Shown: positions 35,176-47,455 of the stretch, piece by piece
Position numbering within the stretch: the first letter of the stretch is position 1
Layout of the letters: each line of letters begins with the position of its first letter
Source of the DNA: Hofstenia miamia
Taxonomy: Eukaryota; Xenacoelomorpha; Acoela
Assembly (NCBI GenBank): GCA_004352715.1
Contig: SCFE01000035.1
Location: forward strand, 1,429,412 to 1,493,411
Length of the DNA stretch: 64,000 nucleotides
Direction of reading: 5' to 3'
Program-made: the position numbers and the translations under genes
The notes under the pieces: generated by a model
What the model was told of the DNA's origin: nothing
Databases searched by the model: none
What the model saw: only the letters and a program-made list of their open reading frames with translations

Positions 35176-36265
35176 AATAAGTTTTAGCCCAAATCTTCAT
35201 CATTGCATGAGCGGGATTAACACCATAGATGTGTCCATATAAAAAACTTTCAATATTTCTCTACGGGCTTAGATAATTTTGTTCAAAAATTCTGACAAAT
35301 CGATTTTTACAAAAAATGAGCGCTAGTAAAAATAGGGTCAAGCAATAAGATAAATGAAGATGCTGTCAGGTGTACTTTGTGCACATTGGGGCGATGACGG
35401 TCGTGAACAAAGTCTGTTTAGTTTGTAGTGGACAGACGGCAACGCAGTGCAAACACTGCAAGCAAGACTTCCACTGGTTCCTGAGCTATGAGTGCGTCTC
35501 ATGGGCGTCCATGTCAGGGATAACTCTTTTTTGTGGCCTATGGGTTAGGTCAATTGTAAACATTTGCTGTGCTAGTGAGGCAGGTCTCCTGTGAAGCAGT
35601 AGGTTTGTTTGCAGCAGGCGGTCATTAAGTTACCAACACTAGTAGTCAAAGAAGCGGCGCAAATTCCTCAACTGAAGTTCGGCTTCGGCTTCACTCTGCT
35701 GATCAGACTCAGCACATATCCGTACTCTTAATGCCATTGGTCTCTAGAGGATTCTCATGATTAAATCTCTAGAAGCTAAGGTTCGAATCGAGATAATGAT
35801 TTCACCCACAATTCAGACTGTCGACTAGTGCAGTAACCCCGACAACAGGCAAACCTCAAAACATTTAAACCAAAGAATTTCTGACCATCGGTCATCTAAG
35901 GCTTTGACATAACAAATAACGCTAATTTTTAATCTTAAAACTACATTCTTTAACATTATATAGATCTTCTGTATCCCATCAAACTGCGGAAAAATATTGA
36001 ATTTTTTTAGGATACCTTTTTAATGGTTTGTTAACCAGAAATTATCTCAAAACTTGTTTGTGAATGTAACTATTAGAATTTCATAAAGTGCGTACAGTTC
36101 GTATAGATAGTTCTTCGCATGTATGCTAACAAATGTCTTGCTAATTATATGTATTGACATTTGTCATAGCTGAAATTATTCAAATATTTTCATTAATTTT
36201 TACAAGGGCGAAAAAATACAAAGCTGGTTCCAAGTGAAGAACCACATGCATGACATCACTAATTT
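35176..36265. repeat. Second copy of the 1,090-bp duplication
   Basis: Same sequence as 34085-35174, offset by 1,091 bp. It continues into unique sequence and a Tc1 element at its right end. Confidence 0.9.
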
Positions 36266-36280
36266 CTTCTTAAGTCAATA

Positions 36281-38913
36281 CAGTCTTGTGCGAGAAAGAA
36301 CGTCGCAAATTTCAAATTTCACGTCAGTGTTTTAGGCACCGCGCGCACTAGTGATTTTTAATTTACGTAAATACGAAACTATTTAGTTTACAAAATAGAA
36401 CACAGAGCTTTCTTTACGTCAACGCGCACTAGCAATTAAATTATTACAGAAATTAAAAAATTCCTGCGTGATCTATTTTCGCGTTGATTAAACTGTTGAC
36501 ACATAAAATAGAACATATCGTTTTCAATGGACGTACGCGCAATACAATTAATTAATTGATCAATTCGTAACGATAAGAGACATTGATGCATTCAGAAGCG
36601 AACTGTGCATTATAATTTATAGTTAAAAGATTGCTTTTACAACCTGCTTAAAGAAAAATTATAACAATAACTTTATAAAGAGTATTTTGAAAATTGAACT
36701 GAATTAATTGACTTGGAAAGATGGATCAAGCTGTTAGTTAGCTCATTACATGTATTTAATACCAGAGCTTTTATTTTATTTTAAACAACTGTTTCTCTGT
36801 CTGATATCAATACTCATATTTAGCATTTATTTAATAAAATCTAAACTGTTCACATGTGAACTTAATATATTTAAGTATATGCAACAGTTGACATGCTTAG
36901 GCTAAATATCCGTGTGTAATCTAGTTTTTGAAGATGCAAAAACTGATATTCTTTGATGTTACTATCAGTACCGTCAAGGTAAATTTGGAAGCCTGGAGCG
37001 GGATGTCAATTCGGGGCCCTCATCCAACAACTTTAAAACTAATGTATTAATTTTTCAGTGGCTGCTTTTGTGCATACTAGATACTTTTCAATAAATATTC
37101 TGTACCTGCATAACTATTTGACATCCAAAATAGTCTAAAATTGTTTATTAAAGATTTTTTCTAGTATTGGGCCTCAATTTTTTGCTATATTTATATAATT
37201 ACTACTTTATTATAATATGTTGAACCCCAAGAAGCTCAGAATTCCAAACTTGTTTAAAATTGCTTATAATAAGTTTTATTTCCATTTTTTGGAGGAAAAA
37301 AACTTTCATTGCTCGGTGATGTGTCACACCTCCGCTACAGCAATTCATTACTATGGCATGCCTCCAACCAATAAGACAGAAAAATTTGTATTTGCATAAT
37401 GTTATTCTTAATCTAACTAATTACAGTAATTCATCAAAACACTACGTATTCATTCAAAGGTAATTAATAAACTTCATAGTGTGCACGCAATCTTGAATAG
37501 TCTTTTGCGTGTTTTCGGTAATTTAATTATGGCCGTAAGACATGCTTTGTTTTAATGAAATCCATTCTAAAATGAACGATTGAGCAGATTAAAAATCACC
37601 AGTGCGCGCTTGACAAAATTTTGATAAACTATTTAATTTGTAAATTATTTAGTTGTTAAATTTACAAATCAACAGTGCGCGCTTAGCCTTAATCGCAAAA
37701 TACCGGTCAACGATGTTTTGCGTTAACGTTGTTGTCATAGCCTAACGTTTAAGTCTAAAACATTGCTGTTTGCACGTTTTGTTTTTAAAATAATGGGGGC
37801 TAAATGGACATCAACAGAGATCCGAAAACTTGTTATCCAGAAATTCAAGGAAAAATATAAAACAAGCGACACTGCGCTACATCTTTCTCTGCATCAACGT
37901 AGAGCGAATAATCATAAAACTGAATAAAAACATACAAAGAAGGTCGAACAGAATACAAGAAACCTGTGGGGCGCCCTCCAAAGTAAACGGAAAAATCCCA
38001 GCGAAATTTGAGACGTCTTGCAGTTCTGTGCCCCAAACAGACATCCAGGCAATTAAGAAGCGACTGGGCAGATAGACACAAATATGGTGACTCCGGCGTA
38101 AGAAGGATCTTATGTAAGTATGGCCTTTTTGGAAGAAGATCAGCAAGGAAACTCCTTCTAAACAAAATGCGATGGTGCAAGCGCCATAGAAAAAAACACC
38201 TTGCAGGACTGGAAAAGGTCGTCTTTTCTGATGAAACTAGAATAGAGCTGAGATCTGGTAGGGCTCAATTTGTTCAGCGGCTCATGAGAGCAACGAACCG
38301 CTACAAGACCAAATATATCTCTTCAAATGTAGCAGGTCGCCAAAGTCCCACATGGTGTTTGGCACTATTTGGTATAGTGGGCTCAGGATATTGGTCAGAG
38401 TGCAAGATACAATGGACAGTCAGCAATACATCAGAATCCTCCAACATCATTTATTGCCTATATTTGACAAAATCGCCATATTCCAGCAGGACAACGCACC
38501 ATGTCACAACTCCCAAATTGTTAAGAAATTCCTGCAAAATCACGCAATAGCGCTGCTCCCAAATTGGCCTGCAAGATCCTCAGACCTTAATATTATTGAA
38601 AACTTATGGACGTATCTGAAAGAACGCATCAGAGAACAAAAAAATTCGAAAATCTGGACGAATTATGGAAAATAGTTGAGGAGCAATTTTAGAAAATTAT
38701 AGATGAATATATAGAAAAAATTTTTGAGTCAATTACAAGAAGAATTGAAAGTGTTATAAGAAATGCTGGGTACCCTATTAAGTACTAGGTTGACGCCCCT
38801 TGCGACTTCAAACAAGACATTTCAGCTTTTGTTATATTTATTTGCCTAAAATTCAATTTTTTGTTAACGCTCTTATGTTTTTTCGGACAGCGACATTCTT
38901 TTCGCACAAGACT
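36281..38913 (+). mobile_element. Tc1-family transposon, 2,633 bp, full length with TA duplications
   Basis: Terminal inverted repeats: CAGTCTTGTGCGAGAAAGAA on the left, CAGTCTTGTGCGAAAAGAAT from the right end read in reverse. TA lies outside both (36279-36280 and 38914-38915). The transposase pseudogene lies in the right third. The left 1.5 kb is non-coding and contains its own inverted GCGCGCAC-type repeats (see findings), which makes the element longer than the usual 1.3-1.7 kb. Confidence 0.85.
37793..38788 (+). pseudogene. Tc1 transposase pseudogene
   Basis: Starts MGAKWTSTEIRKLVIQKFKE at an ATG at 37793 and ends NAGYPIKY at a TAG ending 38788; at least three frame changes lie between. 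The DDE residues are visible: VVFSDETRIELRS (first Asp), FQQDNAPCHNSQIVKKFL (second Asp) and RSSDLNIIENLWTYLKERI (Glu), with 35 residues between the second Asp and the Glu. Catalytic residues are kept but the frameshifts near 37870-38010 and 38350-38450, and the stop at 38690, preclude a working protein. Confidence 0.8.
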
Positions 38914-38915
38914 GT

Positions 38916-39675
38916 AAATGATACAATAAAGATAGTTTTTTAATGAGAACTATTTTCAATCGTAGTACATTACCTTACTCTAAGTTATAGTTTGGGGTCA
39001 AAGATTTATCTATACGACACTTAACATTTCACATCCCTGCTAACTAGCGATCAACCCTATTTAAAAAAAGGTTGAAATCTTTAGTTTCTAGAACATTTCC
39101 CTTTAAGAAATTGGAAAGATTCTTTAAAGGTTTTAAAGATTGTTGAAGAATTCTTAAAGAATCTGATTTACAGAATTATCAAGAATTGGCATCAATATGT
39201 AATCTCCAAAAATGACTGTTAAGACACGTTATACAATATTACTTTTGTCCATTATTCAAACTTACCTTCGTAAGTGTTTTATAAAGATAGAACTTACATG
39301 TTTATTTTTGCTTGAAGATTCTTAAATAAAATTCAATTTCTTCAGTTATTTCAAGGCTTTGTTTTAATGACCAAAACATCAATATCTTAAAAAACACCAG
39401 AATTATTTTGCTAAACATTGAATTTTATTGAAATTTTGTCAAAAGATTTCAACTAGGAAAGGCTATTTGTGTTGAGGTAGCCTCGATACCGACGCACCTA
39501 TTGTATTAATTTTAGGCAATGGTTGTATATCATGGCACCGTCTTGGTATGTTTTATACAAACATCCCGAATAACGCGTATCCCAATAGTCACGCTTGTAA
39601 ATATTTACATTAGTAGGTATCATATTTAATCAGTTTGTCATTTAAGGTCCCAGCACAAATCAATTTTGTTGGAAA
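38916..39675. other. Upstream region of the cathepsin gene
   Basis: AT-rich, with a run of TTTAAAGATT-like words near 39060-39190. The promoter of the cathepsin gene must lie here, but I cannot point to a specific TATA box or initiator. Confidence 0.4.
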
Positions 39676-42600
39676 ATGAGTAAGTACATCATAGTTAGAC
39701 TAATTTCGTTTCTTTTGTTTTGTTCAAGCTTTGCTTTCAAAATCAAATCCAACGACTTTGTAACTCTACCTAAGGTTAGTTTTTTTGAGTAATTCTAATT
39801 AGTTGTTAACACTAGAAGCGCGACAATAGGTCAAAATGACCTTTAAGCATTTTTGTTTGCTTCATTATGTGTTCAGCAAAAACATATACTTCCAATTATG
39901 TTGATAATTTCAATGAATTTGCTATTTGTAGAAATTTTGCACTTATTCCATAATTATCGCAAATGAAACATCAGATGTAAATTTATTTCCAAAGAGTAAT
40001 AGCTGTTCTAGTGTTAACTTATACATGACCTCGTAAACATATTTTTTTACCCTGATTCTAAGTTTATTTCAAAAACTTATTTACAGTCGCTCACGTAAAG
40101 TTTTGTAGTGATTCAAAAATTATTTCTGATTTTTGCATAATGATACATTTTTATTTTGAATTCAATTTCTTCTAAATTTTCTGACCAAGAGTTTAGTTTT
40201 CCCTTTTGTCTTTTTTAGGCAACCCCTGAAATAACTTGTAATAATTTCGACTATATGCAAGATCAAAAAAAATTAAATATAGTTTGCGTAGTTCGCTATT
40301 TGTGCAATCGTCCATTGAAATATATGCATGTGACTTAAAATATTGATCTGCACACTCCTAACCCATTATAATACCGATTCCCAGATAGATTTCCTAAGTG
40401 TTGTGGAATTTCAAAAATTAATATTTCCAAAACTTTTGGATATTTGCTCAAACCTTAAATGCTAAGTAGAATTGTATAAATATTGTAATAAATTTATCAC
40501 TGTGGAAAAATCCAGAAATACATCGGGAATAATTGCAACAATATTTTTTTGATGCATGGTGTTCAGTTCAAAAATTTTTCCTGTGACTATGTATTTTTAT
40601 CCTAACGACATCATTCTAAAACGATATGTGTACAACTGTGTGTTGTCGTGAATTGGAATGTTCGTGCATTCCGTATTCGTGTATTATGAATTATTTCATT
40701 GTGAATGTATTTCATATTTTTGTGTAAGTATTTCGTGTATTTATGTATTTAGCTTAATATATATCATTAACCCTTTTTCTACTAACATCACCTTTATGTA
40801 ACAAATCTATTTGTCTACATTTTTGAGCAATTTTATCAGATACAAGACGTATTGTAAGCCTTTTGTGAGGACACATCTATGAGGTTGGGCTTGTTCATGC
40901 AATTGTGAAGATTTGTGCTAAAACTTACTCTTGTGAATTCCCTTGAATTACAAGCAAATATGAATTTCTTTTTCATGAGAAGTCCCATTTTTGTAAAAAT
41001 ATAGAGAATATTAATCTTTTTCAAAATTTCGAAAGTTTCTAAGAAAACTTGTTAATATATTCAACAATCTATGCCACAGCAAGTAGCCTTAATAGAAATT
41101 TTCAACATTGCAATAAAGTATGTTCCCCAATAGACCTACCCATGCCCCAAGATTTTCAAATTTGAAAATAGTCTTTGAGAAAATGCCTTGTAAATGTGGA
41201 AAAACTGTTTGACCGTTAAAAAGAACGCCAGGCTGTTTAAGGTTAAAAATTATTTGCGGAAATCATAACAGATTTTGAAATATTCCCAGTAGCATTATAT
41301 TTATCTTAATTTTTTTAAATTAGAATGCGTTTTGACAAAAGAGAAAGCTAACGCCATGCCATTTTTACCAAATTTTCTAAGTTATGTCGATACTGTTTTT
41401 TGCTAGACAGGAGACAAAATCCTGAAAACTAGGCACTTAAAGAATTATAAATCCATTTATTTTTACAATTTTCAGTAAGCATAAGTAGGTAGTTGTGGGA
41501 TTTTAGCCCAAATGTTAGTGTATTTTATCGTATATCGTGGACAACACACTGATGTACATGCAGAAAAACTTTAATTTTTTACAATATGCAAGTTATTTAA
41601 ACATATAATGACTTCTACATTTTATTACATTTTCTAAAGGGAAAGCAATATATAGCAATGACACTTAATGAGTTAACTAAAAAAATTATTACAAACAGTT
41701 TGCTAACATTAAACCCAATTTAGGCTTGGGACTGGCGATCAGTTGATGGCATTGTTTACACTAGTCCAATTCGCAATCAACATATTCCTCAATATTGTGG
41801 TTCGTGTTTCATGATGGCCTCCACTAGTGCCGCAGCAGACAGAATCAATATCAAGCGAGGTGGTAAACAAACATCTGCCTACCTCTCAGCACAGCACGGC
41901 TTAGCTTGTGCTAATGCAGGTATGAAAAAAATAACCTTGAGGTGAATGGATTGACACGCGAACAATGAATTATGCGTGTTATACTTTCAATGTCTTATAA
42001 GAGTACTAAGCATTTACTATTGGAAATTTTAACATGTAAGAAATAATGATACAAGAATTTGAATCCGGTAAGTTGCATAAAATATTTAGGCAACTGTGTT
42101 AATGGCGGAGAGGCCTACTTAGTATATAAATACATGCACGATCATGGGATACCCGATGAAACTTGCAATAACTATCAAGCAATTGATCAAGATTGTACTC
42201 CTTGGAATGAATGTGGGACTTGTGTCCGACGAGGTGACTGTGTCGCTATATCAAACTACACACGATACATGGTAGTAATTTGATTTTGAATTTGTTTTGA
42301 ACTAATAACAAATGCATCACTCATAAAAAATATGAATTTATCCACTCTAGTAATCACACTTATATTTTGAAAATATTTATTTTCTTTAATATAATTTATG
42401 AGAAAAATTAATAATTGTATAGTTAGAATCGTAAATCTAAGGAGGCCAAATTCGAATATTATCATTCATTGAGGAACCATCTTGAAAAACACGGAGAGGG
42501 GCAAAATGTTCATTGGATTTAAATTTTAGCATGTACATGTACATCTTCATTCAAATTTATAGAACCTAATCATCTATATGCGTACTAGAGCTTTGACTTA

Positions 42601-45600
42601 ATTTACCCACCATTAAATTGCAAGCACACATTTGGTATTGTTATTGGGAAACAATAATACATATGTAAACATATTATTCGTATAAGAGTGAAAAATCGCC
42701 TCATGTAAATATCAATTTTCAGAAATCCATGATGTTAGCAAGTTAGTTTTAGCAGTACCAACTTAAATAAAATTGTCTGACCCATTATCCACCTTTGAAC
42801 ATGTTACTTTACACAGACATAATGTTCAATAATTTATCAAGTGATGTTATTAGTAATATTATATGAGGGAAGTTCGAATACCATATGCTCACCGAACGAT
42901 TTGCGCACAATAATCTAATTACTGAAATGGTAGTAAAAATTTGTTTTAGGTGGGCGATTACGGTATGGTAGTTGGAAGAGACAACATGAAGCAGCAGATA
43001 TATGAGAATGGTCCAATCGCATGCAGCATTCACGCAACTAAAGAGCTTGACGGTTACCATGGTACTGCAATTTTCAAACAGAAGATTACTGCTACAGATA
43101 CAAATCATGTGATCTCCGTGGTCTGTATTTACAAACTTTAATATATTAAGTTAAGCGCGCCAGGAAATTTAATTGAAGTTTCAGTAGCAGCACATAGGGA
43201 GTAGGCCTTGTATAATGTTTAACAAATTTATATTGAATTTTGATATTAGCAAACGGAAATACGTATTCTAAATATGTCTGATAATGATAATCTAATCAAT
43301 AAGAGATAGAATGTGACTTAAAATATTTTAGTTTTATAATTTTTCACTATTAATAAGGAGCTATATTCAAAGTAAATTTTGCGGCACAAAAATATTTTCT
43401 GAATATTGTTTATCATAATTAAATTTCAATATTTGCATGTCATAGTATCCGCAGAATTTGTAATAAAGAATATTTTAAATTTATATGCAGGCAAATTCCA
43501 AGGTGAAAACTCAAGGTCGGAAAGTTAAAATCCCAAAATTCAAAATGGGAATTTTAAGGCCTTCAAAAAATCTAACAAAGCAATATTGTATAATATGATG
43601 TCAGAGTAAATAGTAAGAACTGTTAATAATCTAATGCTAACCCTAACCCTAATTATCCAAATCATCAACATCTGAATTCGTGCGTGATAGTTGAATTTGA
43701 ATTTGAAATACTACGAGCATAGCGCCTTGAATTTTGACACCTTTATTTCTTATCCACTTGAAGTTTCCACACTTGACTTTTTCACCCTGAACTTTTCTGC
43801 TTTGACATTTTCGGGAATCTTTATTGAAAACCTCTTGGAAATTATTGATAATAGAGATTAAGATGCATTAACACGAATCTCAATCTGAAAAAACATCGAC
43901 GGTTAATTTAAATGATCTAAATATCGAGATGGCTGAAATTTCAAATGTGTTATAATTCTTGGACATAGATATAAAAATTGCCACATGTTTACATAGATAG
44001 CGTCCTTCTGTACTCCATACAAAACCACTCTTTAAATACAACGCTTATTTAATTAAATACACAATCGATATCTATACTGTGGCGAAATTTCCTGCACTTG
44101 AATGACAAGATTTCCTTTCGCTACTCCTAATTATAAATTGTCAACTGATCGCCAAATCTCCCATTTTTTACACAGTTTCTCGAATCAGCATGAATGTGGA
44201 AATGTTAAATTGGTCAATGGTTTTTCCAAACTACAATAAATAACTTCAATTTTAAATATGTGTATCACTGATATAATTTGTATTATGCGCTGGTAGCTCG
44301 TTTTACATTATTACTATTATATTTGTTAACCGTGTATTCACTGGAAATTTTTTAAAATCTGTGATGGTTTCCTCACAAGCTAAAGAATATACAGTACTGG
44401 AGATATGTATTCGAACACCTTGCTATTTTGAATAAATAATGAACATTCATTGGATGGAGTATGCCTAAAATTATAACTAAGTGTTACTTTGATTAAGAAA
44501 GGAAAATTTGTATGTCTAATACCATAAGATATGTAGAGTAACAATTGGCTATTAATTTTTTTGTGCAATACAAGCACTTAGCAACAAAATTGTATCTTCT
44601 AGTATTTTGTAGGGTGTCCCTTTGCGAATAACAGCTTCAAGGCGATCAGGGATTGAAGCAAAAAGTCTTTCAATAAAGCTGTTGGGAATTGCTTAAAATT
44701 TTTTCTTTATTGCGGTCCACAGCTCGTCTTCAGTGTGAAGACTATGCTGTCCAATTCGATATTTGACCTGATTCTACATATTTTTGATAATGTTAAGGTC
44801 TGGAGATTGACCAGGCCAGTCAGCATGGATAGCGGATAGCAACGCCATTATTGTGGAGGAAATTCTTTTGAGGTATGACATGGAGCACCATCCTGCTGAT
44901 ATATTGATCACTTGCAAGGAGCATCAAGAGTTCCTTTTCTAGATTTCGAGAATATTAAGAGCTTAGAAGATTACCAGTGATGTAAACAATCTTGCGAAAG
45001 CCACACTTCCACATTGCAACCATACCACTATAGACTTCATAGTCCCCGAGTAAGTTGAGGCAAGAATCTGAACTTCTGCTCAGTTGGTCTCTTTATCAAC
45101 ATTCTTTTCGATGAGCATAGCTCAAATCTTGACTCATCTGAAAATATAACATTAGACCAATGTTTAGATGAATTGTCTCTCATTAAATTTGCCCAACTCA
45201 CCCGGTGTAATCTTTGCTTTGAGGTTAAAAATGGCTTTCTGGGTGTCACGAAAGTCCCAATTGAGTACTTCTTCAGGATGTTTTGCACAGTTCTTGCTGT
45301 CATAAGGTGACCAGCAAACCATTCCTTGAGAAATTCTTCTGAAGTATTCCAGGGATTTCGCGTTGAAACGCACATAAGAGCTGATTGGGAGGTTTTGGAG
45401 GTCTTCTTTGGTTTTCTGGACTTCTGATTCGGGCAATGATGCTTTCAGAAGGGAAACGTTTGATGATATTCCCGACAGTACTTCGAGGTCACTCTACAAG
45501 TCGGGCTATACTACGTTGACTCATCCCTTCCAAGTGTTTGGAGATAATCATCTCGCGAATGACAAAATGTACGTACCCAGGCATCATATATGGTGAAGAA

Positions 45601-46766
45601 AGACTGTTATTAGACATTTTCAATATAAATAGACTGAAAATGCTTACCCAATAAATTTTTTACAGATTCTCTTATTTGGTCTGAAGTGGCCGAATACATT
45701 TTTCCAAGAAAAGTTTAGCTAACTACAAGCATTGTAGCCTTTCTTCTTGAGATTTAAAGTAAACAATGATAATTATGTCTCAAAATTGATTAATTTCTTT
45801 TTCTGCAACCCCAAATCTAATTTAAAAAAATCCTCTGACATTCTTGGAGTCCATTTCTTAGAAATTTTTATGTTGAATCATGGGTGGCCGAATTCATTTT
45901 TCCAGTACTGTATTTAAAATCTGAAAATACCACAAGATAGAGAAATGTTTCCTCTTTCTTTTTCGAGTTTAATTCGCGATTTGAAACCTTGTATTTATAT
46001 CTAATTCTACTAGAAACTTTTTAAAATCTGCGTGACAATCTCTGACTTTTGCACTGCTTTCCAGAACGGGATTCACAATATTCTTCTTCAAAAAGCAAAA
46101 TATTGTAGGGTAGTTGTTGTTTCCTGGGTATTAGACCGAATCATTATATGAAAATTAGTCATGATAAGAATTAGAATGTTTTTACAAAAATAGGATTTCT
46201 CATTGAAAATTTTTTTTATATACCTCAGGCAAAGGAATAATTCTTACCACAAAACTCCATCATTACATGAGTTCCAACAAACTCAGAGATTTGTCCATAT
46301 TAAATGCTCTCAATATTTCTTAACAGCCTTGGATAGAATAGTTCAAAACTGTGGACAAGAAGTTTGTTACTTTAATGTAACGCTAGTGGCTATAAGGTTA
46401 AGAATAAACATCTGAATAGAGCTTCAGAACTTATGAAGTTTGATGTCACGTGTATTGGAAATTATTTTTCCATTAATGTATAACTAGGATAACAGCTTAT
46501 ACATGACATAGTATATGATTACTTATCCGGATTCAAAATATATTTTGTTGTGTAGAAATTAGATTTATTATTTTAAGGTTGGTTGGGGCGTTGGAAGCAG
46601 TGAAGATGAGGAATACTGGATTATCCGAAATTCATGGGGAACGGCATGGGGTGAAAATGGCTGGTTCCGACTTCTTACAAGTAAAGCACTTAACGGTACT
46701 GGGGATGATTATAACTTACGGGTTGAAACACACTGCGCATATGGTGACATTATGAACGTGGACTAA
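39676..46766 (+). CDS. CTSZ: Cathepsin Z (X)-like cysteine protease, five exons
   Basis: Exons 39676-39774, 41724-41919, 42090-42271, 42950-43120 and 46578-46766 join with matching phases into 837 nt (278 residues). A signal peptide ([17 protein letters not shown]) leads to only about a dozen propeptide residues ending TLPK, then AWDWRSVDG. The oxyanion Gln, the cathepsin Z-specific HIP insertion and the active-site Cys are together in [13 protein letters not shown]. The catalytic His is in TNHVISV and the Asn in [27 protein letters not shown] and ETCNNYQA are also family landmarks. Cathepsin Z is a lysosomal or secreted papain-family carboxypeptidase. Two oddities stand out: Phe replaces the near-invariant Trp after the catalytic Cys, and the propeptide is too short to contain the regulatory Cys of the family. 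An unrecognised propeptide exon in intron 1 cannot be excluded, though the LPK|AWDWR join mirrors known family sequence. Introns carry a piggyBac MITE, a fold-back repeat and a Tc1 element. Confidence 0.9.
39810..40013. mobile_element. piggyBac-type MITE, copy 2, perfect ends
   Basis: A 204-bp element starting CACTAGAAGCGCGACAATAG and ending TGTTCTAGTG; the terminal 8 bp (CACTAGAA) are perfectly inverted. It is flanked on both sides by TTAA (39806-39809, 40014-40017), the piggyBac target duplication. It sits in intron 1 of the cathepsin gene, in its own sequence close to copy 1 at 7243-7443. Confidence 0.8.
43495..43825. mobile_element. Fold-back repeat built of GAAA-TCAA units around a telomere-like core
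   Basis: The left arm (about 43498-43565) is made of short related units such as GGTGAAAACTCAAGGTCGG, AAAGTTAAAATC and AAATTCAAAATG. The right arm (about 43725-43820) is the inverted equivalent (CTTGAATTTTGACACC, CTTGACTTTTTCACC, TTTGACATTTTC). Between them lies CTAACCCTAACCCTAA at 43635-43650. Such fold-back arrays resemble non-autonomous elements seen in other invertebrates. It lies in intron 4 of the cathepsin gene. Confidence 0.55.
44392..45910 (-). mobile_element. Tc1-family transposon, 1,519 bp, in intron 4 of the cathepsin gene
   Basis: Terminal inverted repeats begin CAGTACTGGAGATATGTATT on the left, and CAGTACTGGAAAAATGAATT when the right end is read in reverse. TA flanks both (44390-44391, 45911-45912). 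The minus-strand transposase contains [34 protein letters not shown] (first Asp), [11 protein letters not shown] (second Asp) and LNIIKNMW-like sequence. It is interrupted by several stops and a frame change near 45170. The host sequence is a dispersed repeat whose uninterrupted copy lies at 33790-34200. Confidence 0.85.
45911..46370. repeat. Dispersed repeat, right part (split by the Tc1 element)
   Basis: Continues the repeat begun at 44330-44391. Colinear with about 33880-34200 over some 400 bp at moderate identity. Confidence 0.65.
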
Positions 46767-47107
46767 TGTCATATCACAACCAAAATTGGATTCTGTTATC
46801 GATAAAGTTCGAATAACTCTTGCAAAGTATATAATCTTAATGAGTGTATAATTATGTGGTGGTTTAACATTTGATGAAATTTTGGTAACTAGTTCTTACT
46901 AAACAATAAATGAATTAACCAATATTTTATATAGAAATGTAGAAAAATAATTTTGGGTAAAGGATTGACACTAAAAAGATTATCCTAAAAAGTAATAAAA
47001 AACTATTATGTGGCAAAATAACAACCAGCTTACAAAATGTGACCTGCAGGAAAGCTGATCTTTGTAAAGTTTTAGAAGTAAGTCGATTTGAACCGTTCCT
47101 TTATAAA
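46767..47107. other. 3' flank of the cathepsin gene
   Basis: 3' UTR and intergenic sequence. An AATAAA at 46905-46910 is a plausible poly(A) signal about 140 bases after the stop. Nothing else was seen. Confidence 0.5.
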
Positions 47108-47455
47108 CCCATGTAAGCGAGTGCGTCAGTAACTTTAAAATTACATTAAGCACTAAAGTGCAGCTTTAAAGTCTTTGCAAGTCGTTGATTTCTTTACATG
47201 TGCTTTACAGCTGTGCGTTCTAAGATAATAACGCAATGTTTTAGGATATGAAATTAAGATTTTCTAATGAGCAGCTTATAATATAACATGATATTATTGT
47301 AAAATTTTTATTATTTTATTAATTAAATGCGATGTTACTATTCATGATAAATTCAAATTAGTTTCCACTTTGCAATATTCACAAGAATTGCTTTATTAAA
47401 CATATAAACGCTGTTAAGTCTTTGCAAGTGCGTGTAGTTCTTACAAAGTGCGTGC
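47108..47455. repeat. Dispersed non-coding repeat, copy 2
   Basis: Close match to 22095-22470 in the same orientation, with a short deletion near 47343 relative to copy 1. Ends near GTGCGTGTAGTTCTTACAAA. Confidence 0.8.

Noticed and set aside
37845-38180. Minus-strand frames opposite the Tc1 transposase
   Set aside because: They are antisense shadows; the plus strand carries the DDE motifs.
42256-43108. Minus-strand frames opposite the cathepsin exons
   Set aside because: They are shadows of, or lie between, well-supported plus-strand exons and have no motifs.
43635-43650. Telomere repeat or chromosome end
   Set aside because: Only about two and a half CCCTAA units, inside a fold-back repeat within a gene intron.
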